From contig NZ_CP094974.1 in the NCBI RefSeq assembly GCF_022869805.1, forward strand, positions 3,968,001-4,032,000: DNA of 64,000 nt, written 5' to 3'. A program made the translations under genes and the position numbers. A model generated the notes under the pieces. The model had not been told where the DNA came from and made no database searches. It saw only the letters and a program-made list of their open reading frames with translations. The stretch is from Halosolutus halophilus. GTDB lineage: Archaea > Halobacteriota > Halobacteria > Halobacteriales > Natrialbaceae. Shown here in pieces: positions 44,117 through 50,252 of this stretch. How positions within the stretch are numbered: the stretch's first letter is position 1; the number at the start of each line of letters is the position of its first letter.

Positions 44117-44427
44117 GCTCCCACCCCCGGGAGGTCGTCGTGGCCATCGTTGGCCCAGCGCTGGAGTTTGTCAGCCCGCTCGCGAACGTGCGACCGAAGG
44201 CAGTCGGCCTCGGCTTCGCGATCATTATGCTCGCGTCCGCAGTCCGGACACTGGAACGACTCGCCAGTTGACCCCGTCTTGGTGAGACTCTTCTCGAGTT
44301 TCGCTGCGTGAATATCGCTGGCTTTCGAGGGCTGTTCTCGGACAGGCCCGTGGGTGCCAGCGAGCTTCGTCGATGGTTCGATCTCCTCGCCGTCAGGAGT
44401 GACGAGCGTAGCGTTCCAGCCCGTCAT
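44113..44427 (-). CDS. Small C2H2-like zinc-finger protein
   Basis: 104 residues. One finger is clear: CPDCGREHNDREAEADCLRSH (about 60-80), of C2-C-H type. N-terminal half is polar. Overlaps both neighbours by four bases. DNA or protein binding inferred from the finger. Confidence 0.65.
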   Translation of the reverse strand: MTGWNATLVTPDGEEIEPSTKLAGTHGPVREQPSKASDIHAAKLEKSLTKTGSTGESFQCPDCGREHNDREAEADCLRSHVRERADKLQRWANDGHDDLPGVGA

Positions 44428-44555
44428 CGTAGCCCGCCTCCGTGGAAGAAGACGCCATTACGCGTTTCGGCGCGCTCGAGGACGGCCTGGAGGTAGGTAC
44501 TTTCAGTACTGTCTGATCCGTTAGCGTTTTCGTCGTGGTCTGTGTTCGTAGTCAT
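44424..44555 (-). CDS. First small gene of the leftward operon, 43 residues
   Basis: MTTNTDHDENANGSDSTEST then YLQAVLERAETRNGVFFHGG and GLR. The ATG at 44555 begins the acidic composition; the frame extending to 44816 is Arg/Gln-rich, lies over hairpins and promoter-like DNA, and is not likely coding. Its stop overlaps the next gene (ATGA), making it the operon leader. Confidence 0.55.
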   Translation of the reverse strand: MTTNTDHDENANGSDSTESTYLQAVLERAETRNGVFFHGGGLR

Positions 44556-44885
44556 GGCTGCAGTGTATCCGGAGCGTCTATGGGCTCCGGGTGGTCTGTG
44601 TTCTGTAGCCCGCGGACAACCGGAGCGTGGTTGAGCTGGTACTTGGCGCGCTCCGGAAGTCGCCGCGAGTGTCTGGTTCTGCTGTTGGTCCCAATACGCA
44701 CTAAAAGTATCCTGCCTCATTTCCGAAAGGGCAAGTATCGGTAATCGCCATCTACCGGTAGCGATAGCCGCTGTAGCCGCCGAATTACGATATCGCCGGT
44801 TCGCGTTTGAGGTCATGCGTACCGTGGACTTTGGCTGGCGAGTCGGATACTGAGGACACCCGACTCCTGCAATTTAATTGGTGAG
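44556..44885. promoter_or_regulatory. Regulatory region upstream of the leftward operon, with hairpins
   Basis: 330 bases without a gene. Two strong inverted repeats share the arms CCGGAGC/GCTCCGG: 44569-44575 with 44584-44590, and 44620-44627 with 44649-44656. Further up, a minus-strand TATA-like TACTTTTAG lies near 44705-44713 and TACCGGTA palindromic DNA near 44750-44765. This is the probable promoter/operator and structured 5' leader of the ten-gene operon. Confidence 0.5.
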
Positions 44886-45050
44886 CTATACGTCTGACAT
44901 GTCTTCGTCTACTGACGACCGGAGAGTGTCGCGGACGTACTGACTCATCGACTTGTCCTGCTCGGCAGCAGCGACTCTGACATCAGTCTTCAAATCCGGA
45001 TCACATCTGACGTGAATCACTGTTTCTCCGTCGTCTGTTCGACTCGACAT
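44886..45050 (-). CDS. Ribbon-helix-helix (CopG-like) regulator, 54 residues
   Basis: ATG at 45050, TAG at 44888-44886. The product reads MSSRTDDGETVIHVRCDPDL, KTDVRVAAAEQDKSMSQYVR, DTLRSSVDEDMSDV: a beta strand (TVIHVRCDP), helix 1 and helix 2 with the SMSQYVRDTL turn, which is the classic RHH/Arc fold that binds DNA as a dimer. It faces another RHH gene at 45160 across a 109-base palindrome-rich gap. Likely repressor of the element. Confidence 0.75.
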   Translation of the reverse strand: MSSRTDDGETVIHVRCDPDLKTDVRVAAAEQDKSMSQYVRDTLRSSVDEDMSDV

Positions 45051-45159
45051 AACTCTGTGTTACGTGTATTGCAATATAATGCTTGTGGTGCACTGGTTGC
45101 ACCACATGCAACAAACACTTACCCTAGTCTTATTTGTGTTGCATTCCAACAGGGGCAAC
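45051..45159. promoter_or_regulatory. Bidirectional promoter/operator between two RHH genes
   Basis: AT-richer 109-base gap. It contains GGTGCA-CTGGT-TGCACC (6-base inverted repeat, about 45088-45104), ATGCAACA (about 45108-45115) matched by TGTTGCAT (about 45137-45144), and TATA-like AATATAATG. Inverted repeats at a divergent regulator pair are typical operators for RHH proteins. Confidence 0.6.
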
Positions 45160-45339
45160 ATGGCAAAACAACTCAGCGTCCGGATCGGAGACGATCTCGA
45201 GGAAGCAATGGAACTGGAAAAGGAGAAACACGAGTTCCCACCCAACGACTCTGAGATTGTTCGGGCTGCACTTCGACAATATCTCGAGGGAAACTCGAAC
45301 AGTTCGGTGAGAGCGACGGCGACAATGACGGCTGATTAA
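45160..45339 (+). CDS. Ribbon-helix-helix regulator, 59 residues
   Basis: MAKQLSVRIGDDLEEAMELE: the strand KQLSVRIGDDL and two helices (NDSEIVRAALRQYLEG) form an RHH DNA-binding unit. The ATG at 45160 follows a GGGGC run; upstream in-frame residues are hydrophobic and cover the operator region, so they are not included. It ends 3 bases before the stop of the convergent Orc1/Cdc6 gene. Confidence 0.78.
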   Translation: MAKQLSVRIGDDLEEAMELEKEKHEFPPNDSEIVRAALRQYLEGNSNSSVRATATMTAD

Positions 45340-45342
45340 CTG

Positions 45343-46419
45343 CTACGCGGTCAAAAAGACGAAATCGAGATCAATACTCGCCTTGAGGCCGGGATCGGTC
45401 ACCTTGTATCGTCGGTCTCTCGTCATCCCCTTCCGTTCGATCAGATCGTATTTTTCGAGTTTTTCCAAGTAATTCCTCACTTGACGCCAGCCCACGGGAT
45501 CTCGGTGGCGATCGGCGTAGATCTCCTCACAGTGGGTATTATACGCGCTTTCCAACACCGATTTGTCGACCGTCGGCCCCAGTCGACGTGCTAACTCGTA
45601 GATCACACGGTGACTGTATGACAGACTCTTCAGATTTGCTTCACGCATTTTCACCTTCGCGCGCTTGAAGCAGTCGTCAATGTCGGCATCCGTGACCGTG
45701 TCGTTGCCACGTTTCGTCGCGATCTCCGCGGCTGCCCACACCGCTTTGATCCCGTAGCGCGCAACCCCGTTGGTCTCGTCTCCGATCCGCTTGAGTTGGT
45801 CGTTGCTGAACGCGTCATAATTCAGCCCCTTTCTGATCCGTGGTTCGAGAATCTCGACGAGTTCGTCTGTACTGTAGGGGGCGAATCGAATCGTCGAATC
45901 GATACCGAAGTTGCCGATAACGGCGTTGTTGAGATTGCCCAGCCACTCGGTGCTATCGTGAACGATAACGATAACGGAGACGCCCTCAACATCCGCTAAA
46001 TCGGCGAGAATTTCGTGGTCTGCGATCGAATCTGCCTCATCGAGGACGAGAATATACGGCTTGCCGTCGACAACGCGTTCGAGCGCCGCTTTCAATCGAC
46101 GTGGTTTCCAGTTCAGATGAACGGTGACATCGTCGGGGTGTTTCGCAGCGGCCTCTTTGAGGAGCATGTTCCGAGTCTTATCACCACAGTGTATTTCCGC
46201 CCACGCGGCTTCGGAATAGGCCGGTAACTTCCGGGTGAGAAAATGGCGAGTTGTAGCGGTTTTCCCTACGCCGCTAGAGCCATAGATTAGGACGTCCTCG
46301 CCTTCATATCCGTGTGTAGTCGGCCCGAGCCGTCGCGAGAGATGTTCGAGTTCGTCATTTCGATTCGGGAGCTCGGTGGGCGGCCACGAATCTGTGAAGA
46401 CATCTGTTCTCGAAATCAT
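45343..46419 (-). CDS. Orc1/Cdc6-like replication initiator (element-borne)
   Basis: 358-residue AAA+ protein with C-terminal winged helix. Walker A GSSGVGKT at 47-54, Walker B LVLDEAD at about 124-130, sensor 2 region NGVARYGIKAVWAAAEIA, and a winged-helix end (VGWRQVRNYLEKLEKYDLIE). It fits extrachromosomal/proviral cdc6 genes of haloarchaea more than chromosomal oriC ones, being short and lying in accessory DNA. The start at MISRTDVF is set by a TTTTACAT box 27 bases upstream. I see no clear ORB repeat nearby. Confidence 0.88.
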   Translation of the reverse strand: MISRTDVFTDSWPPTELPNRNDELEHLSRRLGPTTHGYEGEDVLIYGSSGVGKTATTRHFLTRKLPAYSEAAWAEIHCGDKTRNMLLKEAAAKHPDDVTVHLNWKPRRLKAALERVVDGKPYILVLDEADSIADHEILADLADVEGVSVIVIVHDSTEWLGNLNNAVIGNFGIDSTIRFAPYSTDELVEILEPRIRKGLNYDAFSNDQLKRIGDETNGVARYGIKAVWAAAEIATKRGNDTVTDADIDDCFKRAKVKMREANLKSLSYSHRVIYELARRLGPTVDKSVLESAYNTHCEEIYADRHRDPVGWRQVRNYLEKLEKYDLIERKGMTRDRRYKVTDPGLKASIDLDFVFLTA

Positions 46420-46434
46420 AACAGTATAGTTCAC

Positions 46435-46539
46435 GGACAGATGTAAAAGGAGTTCCGCGCCTCGTTTCCGAAAGACTCACCGACGAGTCAATAATAACAA
46501 TCATATACCCAAACTGCGTAGGGGATCTCAGGTCTTCAC
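46435..46539. promoter_or_regulatory. Promoter of orc1/cdc6 and short AT-rich spacer
   Basis: Contains the minus-strand TATA-like box (about 46440-46450), a small inverted repeat GACTC-ACCGAC-GAGTC (46474-46489), and an AATAATAACAATCATATA stretch. It could be part of a replication origin next to the initiator gene, but no repeated origin-recognition box is visible. Confidence 0.35.
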
Positions 46540-46553
46540 GGCTCTGTTGAAAT
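46540..46553. repeat. IS6-like terminal sequence, left
   Basis: GGCTCTGTTGAAAT is similar to the ends of IS6-family elements (GGNNCTGTTG pattern). It is matched in inverse orientation by the sequence at 47629-47642 (11 of 14 positions). Confidence 0.5.
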
Positions 46554-46880
46554 CCGCAAGTGATGATAGGTTTTAGCTGGTGTGCTGAATAGAGGGCTCA
46601 AATGCGGCACGCATCGATACCAAATTGTAGAGAAATGTTGCACACAGCCTCTGTATCTCGTACACCGGTTCGACAGTTTCTGGAGAGGTTGATCCGAGAC
46701 GTGCAAGATACAGGGCGGAGTGTATCACGAGCCAGACTTGATCAACAGGAACGTGATCGCTCAGTACAGGTGAATTATGAATCGTTTTGCACATCGAACA
46801 CGATCGATAGCTCTCTTGACACTGTGGCTCGCCGTCGTGTTGCCAGGGTTAGGTATATCTCCCCACCAGTCCATTCTCTA
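46554..46880 (-). pseudogene. Possible decayed IS6-type transposase
   Basis: On the minus strand a frame with IHNSPVLSDHVPVDQVWLVI recalls the HNWV...PDHVAVDETVI stretch around the first catalytic Asp in archaeal IS6 transposases, and a neighbouring frame (RATVSRELSIVFDV) could match the region just upstream. The frames are broken, no DDE triad can be assembled, and similarity is from memory. The adjacent IS6-like end supports the reading. Confidence 0.3.
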
Positions 46881-46921
46881 CGATGCTGGAAACCGTCAGT
46901 CCAGAACAGGCGAGCCCACTT

Positions 46922-47344
46922 ATGGAACCACGAATTACCGTCATCACGTTGGGAGTCAGCGACCTCGAAACGTCACTCGACTTTTACCACGAAGGTTTGG
47001 GTTGGCCGACGGAGGGTATAGTCGGAACTGAATTTGAAGGTGGAGCTGTTGCTTTCTTCCCGTTGAATAACGGCTTGCAGCTTGCACTTTACCCGAAACA
47101 GCAAATCGCGGAAGACGCGAACGTTGAGGAGGTAGCACCCAGTTCTACAGAATTTACCCTCGGCCACAACGTTGCGTCGAAAGAAGCGGTCGATGCCGTA
47201 CTGAAGACAGCGGACGAAGCAGGCGCAGAAATCACTGACCCACCACGTGACCGTGAATGGGGCGGATATTCAGGTCACTTCCTTGACCCAGACGACCATC
47301 TGTGGGAAGTAGTCTGGAATCCACAATTCGAGATCGAAGAATAG
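46922..47344 (+). CDS. VOC (glyoxalase-like) family protein
   Basis: 140 residues forming two beta-alpha-beta-beta-beta units of the vicinal-oxygen-chelate fold: MEPRITVITLGVSDLETSLD, FYHEGLGWPTEG, ...GGAVAFFPL, and second unit ending GHFLDPDDHLWEVVWNP. The last Glu (WEVVWNP) is the typical metal ligand. Catalytic role (lyase, dioxygenase or resistance) cannot be told. Start at MEPRITV because the fold begins there. It lies between the two IS6-like ends; lower GC than core genes. Confidence 0.85.
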   Translation: MEPRITVITLGVSDLETSLDFYHEGLGWPTEGIVGTEFEGGAVAFFPLNNGLQLALYPKQQIAEDANVEEVAPSSTEFTLGHNVASKEAVDAVLKTADEAGAEITDPPRDREWGGYSGHFLDPDDHLWEVVWNPQFEIEE

Positions 47345-47751
47345 CCATCAACTCGACGACGTGCTTCCAGGCCTCATTCACCGAGATATCCGCCTACTCC
47401 GGCTTCACCGTTGCATGAAGGCTGCTTCAACCCTCACTGATATATTCGCAGGTCTACTGATCGGCAGCTTCAGCACGAACCGCTTGGAATAAACGATGTC
47501 GGTTTGCTGCATCCATCCTCTCTATCCAGCACGCGATTCTTGACAGGAGTTGGGTGAATTCCAATCAGTCGCGTTACATCGTCCACCTATACGTAACACG
47601 ACCGCCGAGTCCCCATCAACAACAGAGAGTTTCAACAGGGTCAAAATAACTATTCGCCGATCGTGATACCCGCTGTTTCAATCTCAACACCGGAAATTGG
47701 CTCTCGACCGACTTCGCGTCACGTGACCCCAGTGTGTTCCTCTTCGATCTG
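47345..47751. other. Degenerate stretch with IS6-like right end
   Basis: About 400 bases without an intact gene. The right part contains GTTTCAACAGGGTC (47629-47642), the inverse of the left IS6-like end. Codon-like composition in several broken frames suggests decayed genes, none identifiable. Confidence 0.4.
47629..47642. repeat. IS6-like terminal sequence, right
   Basis: GTTTCAACAGGGTC; reverse complement GACCCTGTTGAAAC shares 11 of 14 bases with the left end at 46540. Together they delimit a 1103-base unit. It lies 110 bases beyond the truncated last gene of the second leftward operon. Confidence 0.5.
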
Positions 47752-47841
47752 TCACCCGTCGCGCCCCGACGTATCGGGAACGATCTGAATGCGGCGGCAG
47801 CCGTCGACGGTCGTGTACTCGAAGCCGAGTTCGTCAATCAT
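47752..47841 (-). pseudogene. Truncated last gene of the second leftward operon
   Basis: ATG at 47841 overlaps the upstream stop (ATGATTGA). The frame reads MIDELGFEYTTVDGCRRIQI then VPDTSGRDG and stops at 47752. The beta-strand start looks like the beginning of a larger alpha/beta protein, and the frame ends shortly before the IS6-like end, so it is probably cut off by that element. Confidence 0.4.
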
Positions 47842-48433
47842 CCTCTTCGAGCGCCTCACAAAGTGCCTCGACGGCTCCATCGAGGTCTTCCCGGTTGCCG
47901 TGCTTGACAGCGAGTTCTGCGATCCGCGTGCCAGGTCCCCACAGTGAGGACGGTTTCAGGTCGTGGGCGAAGTCCGCGACGAACTCGTCGACGTTCTTGC
48001 CGATATTGTTCGCGATGCGCTGGAAGAACCGTCGATCCGGCGTGTCGAAGACGTCGAGGTCGCCGTCGAACTCGACGATCGTCTCGGCGAGGCCGAAGTA
48101 GGCCTGGACGTGGACGTCAATCTGGACATCCCACTCAGCAGCCTGTTCGTCGTACCGGACCTGGTCGTCTTCCTGCCGCCCGAGTAGCCTGTTGATCGCC
48201 TCCTGCTTCGGATGGCGCTTGTTCCGCAGGGCCCAGAACTCGCCGAACTCCTCGAGGGTCTCGATCCGGTAGGAAATCTCGACCTCGCCTTCAGTCCGCT
48301 CGGTCACGTCGCCGTGCTCCCGGATGATCGTCGCCGGCCCGCTGGCCTCGACGAGGAACGATCGTGGGAGTGGCGTCACCTGCTCACCTTCGAGCGCCCC
48401 TGCGACGTCGGCGCTACTAGCCTCGATCGCCAT
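47834..48433 (-). CDS. Hypothetical operon protein, 199 residues
   Basis: Starts MAIEASSADVAGALEGEQVT. Soluble, mixed alpha/beta, with beta-rich middle (GEVEISYRIETLEEFGEFWA) and helical C-terminus (NIGKNVDEFVADFAHDL). No family recognised; second-largest product of this operon. The ATG overlaps the previous stop as TGATG. Confidence 0.65.
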   Translation of the reverse strand: MAIEASSADVAGALEGEQVTPLPRSFLVEASGPATIIREHGDVTERTEGEVEISYRIETLEEFGEFWALRNKRHPKQEAINRLLGRQEDDQVRYDEQAAEWDVQIDVHVQAYFGLAETIVEFDGDLDVFDTPDRRFFQRIANNIGKNVDEFVADFAHDLKPSSLWGPGTRIAELAVKHGNREDLDGAVEALCEALEEDD

Positions 48434-48915
48434 CACTCCTCACCTCCGACGTCGTGGACAGCTGCGACGCGTTCGAGCCGGCCCCGGGGGAACGCATAGC
48501 TCTTCAGCGTCTCGATCGACTTGGTCGTCCGATCGGGGTAGACGATCCCGTAGACGATGTCGGTCGGATCGAACTCGGGGTTGACGTCCGCGACGGTCTT
48601 GTTCGTACCCTCGAGTCGGTACTCGTCGGCGATGTACGGCGTCGTTTCGACGACGATCATCGTCTTCTCGTCGTCGTCCTCGGTGACGTCTTGGACGTGA
48701 TCGCCGACGTGCAGCGGATCGCGATCGTCGTCGCCTGCACCGTCGGCCATGGGCAGCGGAGTCTCGGTGGGTTCGGTGTGGCTATCCTCGCCGCCGTCGG
48801 TGAGCAGGCCTTCGGGACCGGCGACTGCCTCGGCTTCGTCGATCGACGGTTCGGGGCCCCGGTACTGCTGATAGGCTGCCTCCCAGTCCGGTTTCGGGCG
48901 CGTGTTGACCTGCAT
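48433..48915 (-). CDS. Hypothetical operon protein with EAEAVAGPE motif
   Basis: 160 residues beginning MQVNTRPKPDWEAAYQQYRG. EPSIDEAEAVAGPEG (about 23-37) repeats the motif in the 72-residue membrane protein at 41136, but here there is no membrane helix; an acidic linker leads to a beta-rich C-terminal half (KTMIVVETTPYIADEYRLEG). Likely a paralogue with a different second domain. One base separates it from the upstream stop. Confidence 0.62.
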   Translation of the reverse strand: MQVNTRPKPDWEAAYQQYRGPEPSIDEAEAVAGPEGLLTDGGEDSHTEPTETPLPMADGAGDDDRDPLHVGDHVQDVTEDDDEKTMIVVETTPYIADEYRLEGTNKTVADVNPEFDPTDIVYGIVYPDRTTKSIETLKSYAFPRGRLERVAAVHDVGGEE

Positions 48916-48916
48916 T

Positions 48917-49114
48917 TCAGATCCCCTCCGTTTCGACGACGCGCTCAAGCGTATCGCGGACTGCGTGACACGCCGCGTTGTGGACGCCCCAGTCCGGGAG
49001 CGCGTCGACCGTCGACGTTGTCTGGGCCGCGATCGTACTTATGTCGATCCGGGTGGGTTCCGTTTCTGCCGATTCTTCCGAAATCGTTTCGTCGGTCTGC
49101 GTGTGAACACTCAT
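48917..49114 (-). CDS. Small acidic protein, first gene of the second leftward operon
   Basis: 65 residues beginning MSVHTQTDETISEESAETEP, then a helical segment (NAACHAVRDTLERVVETEG). The start at 49114 is where acidic composition begins. A minus-strand TATA-like CTACTATAGAG lies at about 49188-49198 but is rather far upstream. Function unknown. Confidence 0.55.
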   Translation of the reverse strand: MSVHTQTDETISEESAETEPTRIDISTIAAQTTSTVDALPDWGVHNAACHAVRDTLERVVETEGI

Positions 49115-49187
49115 ACGCTGGTTGCACCAGCACGGTCGAGGGCGCTGGAACGCCCGCGGCCATCTTCTGAGGCCGACTTCCGTGCTC

Positions 49188-49295
49188 ACTCTATAGTAGA
49201 ACACTTGCGCTTGTAAAGGTTGCGAATGTAAATAGCGTTAGTCTATAGATGTCCGAAACTATATCAGCGGTCCGCCCAAACGTTGCACTTGTAAA
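49188..49295. promoter_or_regulatory. Divergent promoter region with three 13-base direct repeats
   Basis: TTGCGCTTGTAAA (49205-49217), TTGCGAATGTAAA (49220-49232) and TTGCACTTGTAAA (49283-49295) share TTGC(G/A)xxTGTAAA. The first two are 15 bases apart; the third touches the ATG of the winged-helix gene. They lie between two divergent transcription units, so they are candidate operator sites. Confidence 0.55.
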
Positions 49296-49555
49296 TGGCG
49301 GTGAGAAACCATAGTAGTGTGACCCTCACACCCGACGACCTGAACGATCTCGATAAACAAATTGTCGAGTACCTCGCCACAGAGGGCCGTGCGTCACCGA
49401 CGTTGTTCATGCGCGCGGAGGACATCGACACCTCGAGACAGTGGGTCTCAAGCCGATTTACGCGATTGGCTGAACACGATCACATCCGCGACCTCTACGA
49501 CACGGGTATCTACGAACTCGTTGAGGATCCACGCGAAGAGGTGAACGATGAGTAG
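49295..49555 (+). CDS. Winged helix-turn-helix regulator
   Basis: 86 residues: LTPDDLNDLDKQIVEYLATE begins helix 1, ASPTLFMRAEDIDTSRQWVS is the recognition unit, and FTRLAEHDHIRDLYDTGIYE is the wing. Typical small haloarchaeal phage/provirus wHTH. It overlaps the next gene by eight bases. Direct repeats upstream could be its own operators. Confidence 0.78.
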   Translation: MAVRNHSSVTLTPDDLNDLDKQIVEYLATEGRASPTLFMRAEDIDTSRQWVSSRFTRLAEHDHIRDLYDTGIYELVEDPREEVNDE

Positions 49556-49860
49556 TACCCAGCAGACCGACGACCGAAGCGTCGACTGGCCCGTCCACCT
49601 CGATCGGACCCCGCCTGCAGAGCGTAAATCCTATCCGAGTGATCTCTCGCTGACGCGAAAGGAGTCGTTCCAGAGCGTCGTCGACGAGCTCAAGCGCTGG
49701 GGCGCGACGGCCGTCTCAATCGAGATGGCGAGTCATCACTACGCCGACCGACCGAACATCCCTATCAGTACGACAAACCCGACGACGCCGGCGACATAGT
49801 GAACTTTCGAACTGAAGGAGAGGCTGCCGACAAGAAGTACGTCATTGCGTGCGATCAGAG
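49548..49860 (+). pseudogene. Frameshifted and truncated conserved provirus gene
   Basis: The first frame codes MSSTQQTDDRSVDWPVHLDR to about residue 71 (HHYADRPNIP); then one base is lost near 49,763 and the adjacent frame continues with YQYDKPDDAGDIVNFRTEGE and KKYVIACDQ. The joined sequence matches, as I recall it, a conserved haloarchaeal virus/provirus protein (YQYDKPDDAG motif, followed by VxxACDxxxxxxDN). Homology ends after YVIACDQ, so the C-terminal half is also lost. Confidence 0.55.
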
Positions 49861-50105
49861 TCCGCCAAACTCAATGCTAGAACGGCCGGAAGATTGCACT
49901 CTATGCTCACCGAATGCGGTTGACCGAGCGCTTCGGGGTGGTACCTTCTTGTGTTCCGTTAATTTGAAGCGCGTGATTTGGACGACCGGATCCACACCTA
50001 TTGCTTCACACTGATATCTGAAATACCAAACAACTAAGACAACTGTCTGTTTACACAGCGATTACCGACTATGTTGGAAATACAGGACAGTAGATACTTT
50101 AGGGT
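49861..50105. other. Spacer before the defence operon
   Basis: 245 bases with no recognisable gene; the frame from 49799 continues to 50014 but no longer looks like the conserved protein. GC content drops here. The last 70 bases are AT-rich (GATACTTTAGG, GATATCTGAAATACC) and should contain the defence-operon promoter, though the nearest TATA-like sequences do not give a textbook spacing. Confidence 0.4.
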
Positions 50106-50252
50106 ATGGTCATGCCAATGATACGAGTAAAGGGCTGGACGAAAGAACAACTGGAGGAAATAAAAGACGAAGAGGAGCATACGTCTCTTGATTCCGTCAT
50201 CAAGACGCTCCTCAAGGAACGCACCAATGGTACTACCTCTACAAAAGAATGA
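50106..50252 (+). CDS. Small RHH/antitoxin-like leader protein of the defence operon, 48 residues
   Basis: MVMPMIRVKGWTKEQLEEIK, then DEEEHTSLDSVIKTLLKERT and a short tail. A strand (PMIRVKGW) and two helices with HTSLDSVIKTLL resemble small haloarchaeal RHH-type proteins (DUF7557-like). Internal ATGs at 50112 and 50118 are alternative starts. Its TGA overlaps the DUF499 ATG (ATGA), so the two are co-translated. It may be the autoregulator of the operon. Confidence 0.65.
   Translation: MVMPMIRVKGWTKEQLEEIKDEEEHTSLDSVIKTLLKERTNGTTSTKE

Noticed and set aside
44424-44816. 130-residue version of the first leftward operon gene
   Set aside because: The first 87 residues lack acidic bias and lie over hairpins and the likely promoter; the ATG at 44555 is better.
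46435-46540. Replication origin beside orc1/cdc6
   Set aside because: AT-rich, but no repeated origin-recognition box or G-rich motif was found; kept only as promoter region.
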